From NCBI GenBank assembly GCA_934667425.1, contig CAKULV010000003.1, positions 42,553 to 106,552 on the forward strand: 64,000 nucleotides of DNA, written 5' to 3'. Shown piece after piece: positions 1-9,664 of the stretch (positions within the stretch are counted from its first letter, which is position 1; each line of letters begins with the position of its first letter). Below the pieces are notes generated by a model, which searched no databases, was not told the DNA's origin, and saw nothing but the letters and a program-made list of their open reading frames with translations. Made by a program: the position numbers and the translations under genes. The DNA is from an uncultured Kiritimatiellota bacterium. GTDB lineage: Bacteria; Verrucomicrobiota; Kiritimatiellia; RFP12; UBA1067.

Positions 1-1
1 T

Positions 2-529
2 CGCACACGAGCCGAGGCGATTGCCATGGCGGCGATCACGGGCGAATCCACCGGGCGGGCGGCAATCCCCGCGTCGGACCTGATCATAGACGCACCGCTC
101 AAGAAAGCGGCGATGCGGGTAGACGACGCGAATGCGATGGGCGGCAAGGCGATCCGTCTCGCGCCGAATGCGCCGGGTGAGATGGTTCATTGCATCGCCT
201 TCGCCGAAAGCTCCATTGCAAAAGATCCGGGCATCGGCATCAAGGTTCGCGTACATGCGCGTGTCGAGAAGACTGGCGTCGAGGAAGGTTCGGCGTTCTC
301 TGTCGGCACGTGCGACACGGTCTCGTTCAGGAAACGCGACATCCGCGATTTCCACGTTGACATCAAGAATGTCTCCGACGGGGAGTACCGCTGGTATGAC
401 GTGGATGGAGTTTGGCGACCCACAGGCAACGAGCGCGTGTGGATCAGCAACGGTCGGCGGATCAATGAGGTGAATCCGTGCGTTAATGCCGTGTTTGTCG
501 ATCAGATCGAATTAAGCCGCGCCGAGTGA
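2..529 (+). CDS. C-terminal part of an exported or glycan-related protein (5' truncated by window edge)
   Basis: The frame is open to the left edge, so this is probably the end of a longer gene. An internal ATG at 26 exists but lacks a convincing ribosome binding site. The visible ~175 residues look like a beta-sandwich of the carbohydrate-binding kind that ends many large PVC glycosidase-like proteins (DUF4838-type proteins end similarly). I recognise this only from the general pattern of the last 50 residues (GEYRWYDVDGVW, then VNAVFVDQIELSR). No catalytic residues are visible. The next gene, an exported repeat protein, begins 38 bases after the stop, so the two are probably cotranscribed. 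The function is not established. Confidence 0.5.
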   Translation, partial: RTRAEAIAMAAITGESTGRAAIPASDLIIDAPLKKAAMRVDDANAMGGKAIRLAPNAPGEMVHCIAFAESSIAKDPGIGIKVRVHARVEKTGVEEGSAFSVGTCDTVSFRKRDIRDFHVDIKNVSDGEYRWYDVDGVWRPTGNERVWISNGRRINEVNPCVNAVFVDQIELSRAE

Positions 530-567
530 GTTTCATCAACCAGTTAAAGAACGATAGGAGTGTAGGC

Positions 568-3500
568 ATGAAAATACCCAAACGTATCGTTGCCACCGTG
601 CTCGTCGGATGTAGCCTGTCCTGCGTTGCCGTGACATCGGAGTTCGCCTCCAAGGGCAGCAGCGGTCCGCGAGACTTCTGGGACAAGAAGACCTGGAACA
701 AGGGATTGCTTCCGGAAGACGGGAATCAGGTCCAGATGGCGTCGTATGCGCAAGAGCTGACGCTAAACTTCTCGCGTGACGTCAACCTGGCCATGCATAT
801 CCTTGAGATAAAGTGTGGCAACGCGCAGGCGGCTTCAGGAGACGGCAACCGTCTCTTCTTCAACGGCGACGGACGCGTCTTCGGCACGCCTGACGCCGAG
901 TCTGCCTATGGAAACATCCCCGTTCGCTTTGTGGTCTATCGCAACGATAATGGAACAGATGCGCGGTTTCTGCAGAATGCCCGTGACGCGGCAGACTTGA
1001 GTCGCGGCACGTACAGGTGGACGAATCCGGTTTTCACACTGGATGGCTTTGAGGACTACAGTGCGCGGTTGACATTCCTCAAGGGGGATTTCAACTTCTA
1101 CGATCCGAATGGAACGACGCTGAACAGCCCCTTGACATTTGGCGACAATCAGGCGATCAACGCCACGACCGTCTTTTCGCCTGGCGTTTCGCTGAAGGCC
1201 TCTAAAATCGTCCTGTCGCAAGCCGATGCCGCGCAGGGGAAGGATGCCCTTGTCTTTGATGGAGCGACACTGGAGGTATCTGGCGCATTGGAGATGCTGT
1301 CCGGCGCGGCACTGGCGTTGACCAACGGCGCTGCGGCAAAACTCGGAAATCTGTCCCAGAAAGGCGGCTCTGCGCTCGTTTCCGGTGTGGCGACCACGAT
1401 GACCGTCACAAACAGGCATACGCAGACAGACGGAACATTTGTCGTGTCAGATGGAGCAACTGTCCGAACGAAAAATGCCGAAATATACGGCAAGGCGCAG
1501 ATGCTGCTGTCAGAAGGCGCCTATACTTGTTCAGGTTCGGCTTCGATCGGCGTGGGCAGCGCGGATGTCGCCCGGATTAGGGTGACGGGCGGCAATCATC
1601 GGTTCGAGGACGGAGACACGTATCTCGGCAAAGGCTGCAATGCCGAGATACTGGTCGAGGGCGGCAGTCTGTATGCGCCGCGCTTTCGCATGGGATCTGT
1701 GGCCAAGCCGACGAACACTGCCGTTCTGCGTCAGACAGGCGGCACTTTGCTGACAAGCAAAAAGGAGGATCGCATCCTTTCCGGCATCCTTCTCTGCTTT
1801 GCCGACTTCCCGTGCGAAGTTCGCCTGGAGGGTGGCGAGACGCGCTGTTCGCGCCTCCGTTATCGCTACAACCCGGAGGACAGCGGGTATTCTGCCGATG
1901 TCTCGGCCAAGGCCACGTTCGTCGGCAACGGCGGTACGCTCGTGCCGCTCGTCGCCTCATCGGCAGATTCGCCGTTCATGGGCTATCTTGGCTCTGCAAC
2001 AATCGGTTCTCGCGGTCTTGCTCTCGATAACCGCCAGAATCTGGATACGTACATTCGCCAGGATTTCGCGAATGTCGCGGACGAGCAGGGCGAACTGCGC
2101 GTGATGGGCGGCGGCATGGTCAGTTATGAAGGAGTGAACACCGTTGCGAAGACGGTACTTTCCGGCGGTACACTGAGATTGGCGACGGCGGCGACGGCGT
2201 TTGAGACGGACTTGACCGTTGCCAAGGGCGCAACCTTTTCAATGGAGGGAGCTGCGACCTCCGTCGCTCTTGATGCGCTAAATGTCGATGGTGGCACGAT
2301 ACGGCTGGATCCGGGCGATGTCATTACGGTTCGGGGCAACGTGTGGGCCTCTGGCCTCGTCGTTGACTGGACGTCGGCGCCGACGGATCCCGCGAAATTC
2401 CTCGTCGTTGAGGGTGAGATGGACGAAGTGACCGAACAGGCCATTCAAGGCGCGATCTCACGGGCCGTGATCGGCGCGAATCAGCATATCGGCATCGGCA
2501 TTGTCCGTGAGGGCGGCACGGTTGCGTTCACGGCGCAGGTCAAGGACAACACGCCGATTGACGAGTCGGGAAATGTGATCTGGAGGGGTTCGTCTGCCGC
2601 CTGGTCAGGCCAGGGCAATTGGGATCCCGCCGCGCCGACGGCCGAGAATCGGGCGGTCTTCGGTTCTGCGGCGCAGAAGTCGGTCGCGCTCGATGCGGAT
2701 GCCGCCGTGGGTGCGTTGCGCTTTACGGAAGGCGATTATGTGATTGGCGGCGCTAAGTCCTTGTCGGTTGCAGGCGGGCTGGGCGCGGCGGAGATCGCGG
2801 TCTTGGCTGGCGCGTCGAAGATTGGTTTGCCGCTGAAACTTCTCGGCCCGACGGCCCTGCCGATCGCGCCGGGTGCATCGCTGGAATTGGCCGGTTCGGT
2901 GCGCGGCGGCGGTTTCGTCAAGTCGGGCAAAGGTGCGCTGACGCTCAGAGGCGCGAATCGCTTCATGTCGGACTTCGAGGGCATGGGCGGTGCCGTTAAG
3001 GTTTCGGACGCAGCCGCGCTTGCCTGCGGCTCGGTGGCGCGAACGCACTTGACCGGAGGTACGCTGACGTTCTTCCCGGCAGGAGCGGAGCCGCTGAAGC
3101 TCGTCGATACGCCCCTCGTGGTGGAGTCGGCAGAAGATGCCGAGGCCGTCATCTTTAATGTCGAGCGTGACGTGGAGCTTGATGATTTCACGATGGCGGG
3201 CGGCGCGTTCTTCAAGCGTGGCGTTGGGATGATGACGGTAAATGTTCCTTCGGGGAAACCATTGACGCTGACAGGTATGCGAACGACTCCGAATCAAGAC
3301 ATTTCTGGGTCTGGTGCGGCAGGTCCTTGGATGTTTCCTGCGGATGGCTCGGCGCCGACCGGGGTTGTCTTGAAATCGGGCTTCAACGTTGTGGAGGGGG
3401 TCGTTTCGCTTCGAGGCCTTGGTGCGGGCGCGGCGATGACCGTGGATGCCATGCTTCTGGTAGGAGGGCCGTCGCATGTCTGCGAGGCCCAACCGCAACT

Positions 3501-4650
3501 CGTTGTAAGCAACCTGTCTGTTACGGTCGCCGGAACGAGCGACGGTGGCCTGTGGAGCGGCAGTGGCATCGGCAACACGGCTTACAATCAGGTGACGGGC
3601 GCGAAGATTCGCCTTCAGGACGGCGCCGTCCTGAAGTCTGAAAACGCGGAGGTGCAGCCGGGCTACGGCATGGGGGCGGGAGGAACTTTCACGTATGTCG
3701 CCACAGGCGGCTCGACGCTGGATGTCGCCGCCAGCTATCTTGTCCGGACGCCGCCAGGCTCGGGTGCGGTTGAATATGTGTTCACGAATTCCAATTTCCT
3801 CGTCGCATCTACGGTGCAGGTCAACGGAGGCGTTAGAGGCGATTTTCACAATTCGCTCTTCGGCGCGAACAGAGACTTCGCTGCGGTGACGCTTGCGTTC
3901 ACTGAGGCGAATCGCCCGCGCGGCGAGCTGTCGTTCCATGATGGCTCCGTATTCTGCTGCGCGACGCTGAACGAGAAAGACGCGACCATCATCACGAGTC
4001 CGCTGACATTTGCCTTTGACGATGCGGAGTGGCGGCCGTCTCGCGCGAACAACGCCGACTGGACGCTGGCGCCGCCGCTCTCGCCGTATCTCGTCTACGA
4101 GATGCGCGGCAAGGGCGTTGTCTTTGCGCCGTCCACCGGAGTGACGTACACGATTGCCGCGCCGCTGACGGGTGACGGCGGTCTCGTCGTGCGCGGCGCC
4201 GGCACGGTGAAGCTCAGCGCGGGCGCGTACGCCTTTTCGGGTGTCTGCCGCGTCGAGGAGGGAGCCATCGATCTCTCGGCGGCGGGGACGCTCTCGAACG
4301 CGAAGTTCGGCGGCGCAGGTACGGTGAAGGGTGCGACGGTCAACCGCTGCACATTGTCGCTCATGGCGGAAGACGACTGGACGGTCTCGGCGACTCCGAC
4401 ATTCGACGGTTGTAGCCTTAACGGTACGTTGCGTGTCGATTTCGGACGTGACGAGACGTGCCCGTTGGACGAAGGCAAGATTCCTGACTGGATCACCATC
4501 GGCGCGTGGACGGGCGCGGGCAGGAAGCCGTCCAGCGTGAAGGTCATAGGTACTGGCGGATTTGACTTGATCGGTGAGATCGCCTTTGATGCGGATGGCA
4601 CGATGCGTTGCAAGGCGCGCCGTGCGGGCTTCAAGTGCATCCTCAGATGA
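568..4650 (+). CDS. Giant exported autotransporter-repeat (beta-helix) protein with C-terminal GFKCILR tail
   Basis: The 1360-residue product starts at ATG 568, chosen because AGGAG lies seven bases upstream and a signal peptide follows (KIPKR, then VATVLVGC). The LVGC sequence could be a lipobox. The rest is low-complexity beta-strand repeat rich in Gly, Ala and Thr, with phrases such as LSGGTLRLA, GKGALTLRGANRF and GGGFVKSG. These are typical of the autotransporter-associated beta-strand repeat (PATR). No C-terminal translocator barrel is present. Instead the chain ends in a basic segment and the tail AGFKCILR, which resembles the tails of the beta-helix proteins at 19606-22311 and 40653-44684. 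Likely a surface or secreted scaffold or adhesin. The ligand is unknown. Confidence 0.75.
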   Translation: MKIPKRIVATVLVGCSLSCVAVTSEFASKGSSGPRDFWDKKTWNKGLLPEDGNQVQMASYAQELTLNFSRDVNLAMHILEIKCGNAQAASGDGNRLFFNGDGRVFGTPDAESAYGNIPVRFVVYRNDNGTDARFLQNARDAADLSRGTYRWTNPVFTLDGFEDYSARLTFLKGDFNFYDPNGTTLNSPLTFGDNQAINATTVFSPGVSLKASKIVLSQADAAQGKDALVFDGATLEVSGALEMLSGAALALTNGAAAKLGNLSQKGGSALVSGVATTMTVTNRHTQTDGTFVVSDGATVRTKNAEIYGKAQMLLSEGAYTCSGSASIGVGSADVARIRVTGGNHRFEDGDTYLGKGCNAEILVEGGSLYAPRFRMGSVAKPTNTAVLRQTGGTLLTSKKEDRILSGILLCFADFPCEVRLEGGETRCSRLRYRYNPEDSGYSADVSAKATFVGNGGTLVPLVASSADSPFMGYLGSATIGSRGLALDNRQNLDTYIRQDFANVADEQGELRVMGGGMVSYEGVNTVAKTVLSGGTLRLATAATAFETDLTVAKGATFSMEGAATSVALDALNVDGGTIRLDPGDVITVRGNVWASGLVVDWTSAPTDPAKFLVVEGEMDEVTEQAIQGAISRAVIGANQHIGIGIVREGGTVAFTAQVKDNTPIDESGNVIWRGSSAAWSGQGNWDPAAPTAENRAVFGSAAQKSVALDADAAVGALRFTEGDYVIGGAKSLSVAGGLGAAEIAVLAGASKIGLPLKLLGPTALPIAPGASLELAGSVRGGGFVKSGKGALTLRGANRFMSDFEGMGGAVKVSDAAALACGSVARTHLTGGTLTFFPAGAEPLKLVDTPLVVESAEDAEAVIFNVERDVELDDFTMAGGAFFKRGVGMMTVNVPSGKPLTLTGMRTTPNQDISGSGAAGPWMFPADGSAPTGVVLKSGFNVVEGVVSLRGLGAGAAMTVDAMLLVGGPSHVCEAQPQLVVSNLSVTVAGTSDGGLWSGSGIGNTAYNQVTGAKIRLQDGAVLKSENAEVQPGYGMGAGGTFTYVATGGSTLDVAASYLVRTPPGSGAVEYVFTNSNFLVASTVQVNGGVRGDFHNSLFGANRDFAAVTLAFTEANRPRGELSFHDGSVFCCATLNEKDATIITSPLTFAFDDAEWRPSRANNADWTLAPPLSPYLVYEMRGKGVVFAPSTGVTYTIAAPLTGDGGLVVRGAGTVKLSAGAYAFSGVCRVEEGAIDLSAAGTLSNAKFGGAGTVKGATVNRCTLSLMAEDDWTVSATPTFDGCSLNGTLRVDFGRDETCPLDEGKIPDWITIGAWTGAGRKPSSVKVIGTGGFDLIGEIAFDADGTMRCKARRAGFKCILR

Positions 4651-4782
4651 GGAAACGGTGAATAGGCAGGGAATGCGGTTGGGTGCCGATTTACATGGCG
4701 AACTGTCTGATGGAAATGTGAAATGACGCGGCGAAAAATTTCGGCATGACGGCACATTCGTCAGGCCAAAAACAGATGGATA

Positions 4783-4791
4783 TGGTATAAT
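4783..4791 (+). promoter_or_regulatory. Extended -10 promoter for the AAA ATPase gene
   Basis: TGGTATAAT is a perfect extended -10 box. No clear -35 is seen. It lies about 68 bases before the ATG of the next gene, and the intervening leader is strikingly AT-rich, with a small A/T palindrome near 4829-4842. The rest of the 4651-4858 gap shows nothing else recognisable. Confidence 0.6.
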
Positions 4792-4858
4792 GCCGATATT
4801 TGGGGATACTAAAATTTACATAGATTTGATATTTTAAAATACTAAATGAGGCTTGGAT

Positions 4859-6070
4859 ATGGAAGATGCAGATATTAGGTCGCTCTTGGATTCATCAATG
4901 CGGCTCGTTATGTCCGTGTCAATGGACTTCCGTCGTTATCTTCAGTCCAAAATAGACTGGAATGATCGGCTGATTTGCATCAAGGGGCCAAAGGGAACGG
5001 GCAAGACGACGCTCATTCTTCAGCACATAAAGGAGATATTCGGTGCGCAAAGCGAAAAGGCGGTCTACCTTGCGGCTGATCACATTTGGTTTGCCTCCCA
5101 TGATATTATGGAAGCCGTTGATTATTTCAATTCGCATGGCTACACGCATTTGTTCATTGACGAAGTCCATCATCTGCCAGAATGGTCGCGAATCATAAAA
5201 ACGATTACCGACTTTTATCCGCAGCTGAATGTCGTTTACAGCGGCTCTTCGATCCTGAAGCTGAGCAAGGGAAGCGCAGATTTGTCAAGGCGTCAGGCCG
5301 TCTACAACCTGAAGGGGCTGTCGTTTCGCGAATTCCTGTCTTTCACCTCCACCATTGAACACGAGTCCGTTCCTTTGGCGGATATCTTGCGGTCACACCG
5401 AGATATCGCTGGCGACATCTGCGCGAAGGTCAAGATACTTCCGCTTTTCGAAAAGTACCTGGAGATTGGCTATTACCCGATTTTCCAAGCGGTCTCGGCT
5501 CAGTTTTCGGAACGCCTTGTCGAGATCGTCAACATGGTGCTGGATGTCGATTTCCCCGCAATCGAGGACGTGACGCCCGCGACAATCCGCAAGACGAAGA
5601 AAATGCTGATGGTCTTGGCATCCAGCTGTCCGCAGCAGCCCAACATGTCGGCACTGTACCGCGAATTGGAGACCAATCGGAATCTCGGACTGAAAATGTT
5701 GGGGGCGTTGGAGCGGGCTGAGCTGATCTCATCCATTGCGACAGGTGCGGACAAGATCAAAAACCTGTCCCGTCCCGAAAAAATATTTTTGGGCGACACA
5801 AATCTCATGTATGCCCTTGTCGGGAACGTCCAGATGGGGGCCGTGCGTGAAACGTACTTTCTCAATCAGCTTCGCGCGGCCGGCCATCTGGTGATGTGTC
5901 CGCCGGCGGGGGATTTCCTCGTCGATGGGCGGCATCTCTTTGAGGTCGGCGGGAGGGGGAAGGGCTTCGACCAGATCAAGGACATTCCCGATAGCTTTGT
6001 CGCGAATGACGGCGTTGAGGTCGGCTTCGGAAACAAGATACCGCTCTGGCTCTTCGGATTCATGTACTGA
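4859..6070 (+). CDS. AAA_14/DUF4143-family ATPase
   Basis: 403 residues. ATG 4859 is preferred over an in-frame TTG at 4853 because GAGG ends seven bases upstream. The N-terminal half holds a Walker A motif (GPKGTGKTT, about residues 43-51) and a Walker B-like FIDEVHHL, followed by a sensor-like VVYSGSS. The C-terminal half carries the DUF4143 region, ending in the family-typical GNKIPLWLFGF. Proteins of this family are common, often horizontally mobile, single-gene ATPases of poorly known role. The gene has its own promoter and its surroundings are less GC-rich than the neighbours, which would fit acquisition. It seems complete. Confidence 0.85.
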   Translation: MEDADIRSLLDSSMRLVMSVSMDFRRYLQSKIDWNDRLICIKGPKGTGKTTLILQHIKEIFGAQSEKAVYLAADHIWFASHDIMEAVDYFNSHGYTHLFIDEVHHLPEWSRIIKTITDFYPQLNVVYSGSSILKLSKGSADLSRRQAVYNLKGLSFREFLSFTSTIEHESVPLADILRSHRDIAGDICAKVKILPLFEKYLEIGYYPIFQAVSAQFSERLVEIVNMVLDVDFPAIEDVTPATIRKTKKMLMVLASSCPQQPNMSALYRELETNRNLGLKMLGALERAELISSIATGADKIKNLSRPEKIFLGDTNLMYALVGNVQMGAVRETYFLNQLRAAGHLVMCPPAGDFLVDGRHLFEVGGRGKGFDQIKDIPDSFVANDGVEVGFGNKIPLWLFGFMY

Positions 6071-6173
6071 CCTCATCCACCATCGGGTGTGTGGGCTTGT
6101 GCCTGTGCTTGACGGACTTCGAATCTGGTTGAAGAGTTGATTGCCTGATTGCCTGCAACTTTCCGCACGCATA

Positions 6174-6202
6174 TTGCATTGCCGAATCTGATGTGATACA
6201 AT
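6174..6202 (+). promoter_or_regulatory. Promoter of the aromatic amino acid operon
   Basis: TTGCAT (6174-6179), a 17-base spacer and TACAAT (6197-6202) extended by TGA form a good vegetative promoter. Transcription should begin near 6209, about 17 bases before the leader peptide ATG. The 6071-6173 stretch upstream shows no gene or other structure I can name. Confidence 0.7.
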
Positions 6203-6225
6203 ACACGCCCATCAAGAGAAAACAG

Positions 6226-6300
6226 ATGAACGGTCGATTCGAGTTTACGTGGTATTATTACTTCGGGCTGACAGTCCGGAGCGGCTTCGCGCAATCTTGA
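6226..6300 (+). CDS. Aromatic leader peptide (attenuator peptide) of the aro operon
   Basis: A 24-codon reading frame lies between the promoter and an intrinsic terminator. Phe, Trp or Tyr occupies positions 5, 7, 9, 10, 11, 12, 13 and 21, so seven of the nine residues from 5 to 13 are aromatic (F-E-F-T-W-Y-Y-Y-F). A purine stretch AAGAGA sits six bases before the ATG. It is too short and too biased to be a functional protein. Its position and codon content match leader peptides of ribosome-mediated attenuation such as those of pheA and trp operons. Including codons for all three aromatic residues fits an operon that feeds chorismate, Phe and Tyr. Confidence 0.82.
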   Translation: MNGRFEFTWYYYFGLTVRSGFAQS

Positions 6301-6340
6301 AAGACCAGTAGGCAAGAGATCAGGCATGCGGCCCCGCTCC
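6278..6340 (+). promoter_or_regulatory. Candidate antiterminator pairing of the aro attenuator
   Basis: Bases 6278-6284 (GGAGCGG), inside the end of the leader peptide frame, are exactly complementary to 6334-6340 (CCGCTCC), which overlaps the 5' arm of the terminator. A ribosome stalled on the aromatic codons (6238-6264) would leave 6278-6284 free to pair and disrupt the terminator. A ribosome that reaches the stop codon at 6298 would cover or crowd it. The pairing is short (7 bp) and was found by eye. Confidence 0.55.
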
Positions 6341-6363
6341 AGGATGAGAGCGAGGCCGTTTTT
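6329..6363 (+). terminator. Intrinsic terminator (attenuator) upstream of aroF
   Basis: Arms 6329-6339 and 6348-6358 form ten of eleven base pairs (one C-A mismatch) around an 8-base loop, followed directly by five T and then GTTT. It lies after the leader peptide stop and 44 bases before aroF, so it would end transcription before the first structural gene. Confidence 0.8.
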
Positions 6364-6407
6364 GTTTGGTCGCAATGCGGTGCAGACTTTAAAGGGAGCA
6401 GATAAGA

Positions 6408-7421
<1,014 letters not shown>

Positions 7422-7423
7422 CC

Positions 7424-8590
7424 ATGAACGAAAGAGAGAGAGAGCAGGATCTCCTGAAGATCCGCAACGAGATCGATACGATTGACGGTGAGCTTGTGAA
7501 GCTCTTCGTGCAGCGGATGAAGGCGTCCGAAAAGGTCGCGGCGGCAAAGAAGACAAGCCATGCCCCCGTATGCGATCCGGTGCGAGAGCGCGAGATACTC
7601 GCCAAAGTCGCAAAGGCGGTAGGCCCGGACTTCGAGAACGAGGCGAGGCTGCTCTTCACGACGCTGATGTCGATGTCGAGGGGCCGCCAGCGCGCGGAAC
7701 TTGCCGGAGGGGATGCGTTCGCCAAGTCCGTAGGCGAGGCGATCGCATCGACGCCCGAAAGATTCCCATCCTCCGCTACGGTCGCGTGCTCCGGCGTTGA
7801 GGGATCGTATTCACAGCAGGCAGTGTGCCGGCTTGTGCAGTTCCCGACGATATTCTACTTCAAGGGCTTCGACGACGTGTTCTCCGCCGTGGAGAAGGGG
7901 ATGTGCGACTATGGCGTGCTTCCGATAGAGAACTCCGCGGTCGGGAGCGTGACCGCCGTGTACGACCTCATGGCGAAGCACAACTTCAAGATCGTCCGCG
8001 CAATGAAGCTTCGCATCCGCCATGTGCTCCTCGCTCCGCACGGAGTGAAGTTCGAGGACGTCAGGGAGGTGTCCAGCCACCCGCATGCAATTGCCCAGTG
8101 CTCCGAATTCCTCCGGAAGCATCCTTCCATCCGTGCCATCCCGGCGGCGAACACCGCCGCCGCTGCGGCAGAACTTGCGAAGTCGGGCCGCAAGGACGTT
8201 GCCGTGATAGCTTCAAGGGAGTGCGCGGAGCTATATGGCCTGGATGTGCTGCGAGAGGACATATCGAACACCGCGAGCAACTACACGAGGTTCATCTGCA
8301 TATCCAAGCGGGCCGAGATATATCCCGATGCGGACAAGTTTTCCGTGATGATGAGCCTGAACCACCGTCCGGGGGCCCTTACTGACGTGCTTGTGAAGTT
8401 CGCCGCCGCAGGCGTGAACCTTACGAAGCTCGAGTCGCGTCCTGTGCCTGGATCGGATTTCGAGTTCAGGTTCATATTTGACTTCGAGGCGTCGCCTCGC
8501 GATCCCCGTGTGCTGAAGATGCTCTCCGGGTTCAGCATCGATCCCGAGATAGAGCACTTCACATTCCTTGGGTCGTACGCGGAAAGATAA
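7424..8590 (+). CDS. pheA: Bifunctional chorismate mutase/prephenate dehydratase
   Basis: 388 residues. The start at 7424 is set by GGAGGAGGGG just upstream; the frame is open further upstream but overlaps aroF. Residues ~1-90 are an AroQ-type chorismate mutase helix bundle (RNEIDTIDGELVKLFVQRM). The middle is prephenate dehydratase, with LPIENSAVGSV and the catalytic NYTRF. The end is an ACT domain with RPGAL and ESRP, the usual Phe-sensing motifs. It converts chorismate to phenylpyruvate and is probably feedback-inhibited by Phe as well as controlled by the upstream attenuator. Confidence 0.95.
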   Translation: MNEREREQDLLKIRNEIDTIDGELVKLFVQRMKASEKVAAAKKTSHAPVCDPVREREILAKVAKAVGPDFENEARLLFTTLMSMSRGRQRAELAGGDAFAKSVGEAIASTPERFPSSATVACSGVEGSYSQQAVCRLVQFPTIFYFKGFDDVFSAVEKGMCDYGVLPIENSAVGSVTAVYDLMAKHNFKIVRAMKLRIRHVLLAPHGVKFEDVREVSSHPHAIAQCSEFLRKHPSIRAIPAANTAAAAAELAKSGRKDVAVIASRECAELYGLDVLREDISNTASNYTRFICISKRAEIYPDADKFSVMMSLNHRPGALTDVLVKFAAAGVNLTKLESRPVPGSDFEFRFIFDFEASPRDPRVLKMLSGFSIDPEIEHFTFLGSYAER

Positions 8591-8608
8591 CGCAGCAAGG
8601 GGTATGCC

Positions 8609-9664
8609 ATGACGCGCATCAGGGTACATGCATCCGTCCCGTACGACGTTGAGATAGGGGCTGGCTCCTCTGCCTCTGCTCCAATGTTCGTCCGTGAAAC
8701 GCTTCGCAACGCGAGAAGGATCGCCTTGGTTACGGATTCCAACGTGGATCGGCTGCATGCCGCCCCGGTATCCGCGGGCTTTGTCGCGACGGGGCTGGAG
8801 GTGCTGAAATTCGTGTTTCCTGCCGGAGAGCGGTCAAAGACGCTTTCCACATATGGCGACATGATGGATTTCCTGGCGAGAGGACGGCTTGACCGTACGG
8901 ACCTGGTCGTCGCGCTTGGCGGCGGCGTCACGGGCGACATGGCCGGGTTTGCCGCAGCGACATACAAGCGCGGCATCGCATTTGTCCAGATCCCCACATC
9001 GCTTCTCGCCATGGTGGATTCGTCTGTTGGCGGCAAGACCGGCGTGGATCTTTCCGCCGGCAAGAATCTCGTCGGCGCTTTCCATCAGCCGAGGGCCGTA
9101 TTCTGCGACACGTCCTTCCTCGGCACGCTGCCGGACGAATGGTGGATTGACGGCATGGGCGAAGTGCTCAAGTATGCGGTGCTTGGCGATGGCTCCCTCT
9201 TCGCGAAGCTCGAGGGTGCGCCGCTGGAGAAGATCGGGGAGCGCGAGATAGCCGAATGCGTGGGCATGAAGCGCGATGTCGTCGAAAAGGATGAAAGGGA
9301 GGGCGGTGCGCGCAAGCTGCTCAACCTTGGCCATACGTTCGCGCACGCCATTGAGATGTTGAGCGGGTATTCGATATCCCATGGACGCGCGGTCGCGACC
9401 GGCATCGCCATGATCGCCCGAGCCGCGATGAACATGGGTGCGCTCCCCCGTCCCGAACAGGAGCGCATAGAGTCGCTTGCCTTGTCCATGGGCTATGATG
9501 TGCGCACGGACTTTCCCGCGAAGGAGATCGCGGAGGTGATCCTTTCGGACAAGAAGGTGTTCGGCGACCATATCGATCTGGTTGTCCCGCATGGCATCGG
9601 CAAGTGTTTCGTGGAAAGCGTCCCGCTTGCGGAATTGGGGAAGGTGGTGGACAGTGCCGTGTGA
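8609..9664 (+). CDS. aroB: 3-dehydroquinate synthase
   Basis: 351 residues, the usual length. It cyclises DAHP to 3-dehydroquinate using NAD and a divalent metal. Visible motifs are LGGGVTGDMAGFAAATY, IPTSLLAMVDSSVGGKTGV and NLGHTFAHAIE, the last containing metal-binding histidines. AAGGGG precedes the ATG. Its stop overlaps the proposed GTG start of aroA, so translation is probably coupled. Confidence 0.95.
   Translation: MTRIRVHASVPYDVEIGAGSSASAPMFVRETLRNARRIALVTDSNVDRLHAAPVSAGFVATGLEVLKFVFPAGERSKTLSTYGDMMDFLARGRLDRTDLVVALGGGVTGDMAGFAAATYKRGIAFVQIPTSLLAMVDSSVGGKTGVDLSAGKNLVGAFHQPRAVFCDTSFLGTLPDEWWIDGMGEVLKYAVLGDGSLFAKLEGAPLEKIGEREIAECVGMKRDVVEKDEREGGARKLLNLGHTFAHAIEMLSGYSISHGRAVATGIAMIARAAMNMGALPRPEQERIESLALSMGYDVRTDFPAKEIAEVILSDKKVFGDHIDLVVPHGIGKCFVESVPLAELGKVVDSAV

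Noticed and set aside
2605..4755. 716-codon open frame on the minus strand opposite the exported repeat protein
   Set aside because: It is antisense to a protein with clear signal peptide and repeat pattern, is very Arg-rich and has no recognisable motif. Long antisense frames are expected from the GC-rich third-position bias.
6203..6407. T-box riboswitch as the controller of the aro operon
   Set aside because: No T-box consensus sequence or specifier stem is seen, whereas a leader peptide rich in aromatic codons is present.
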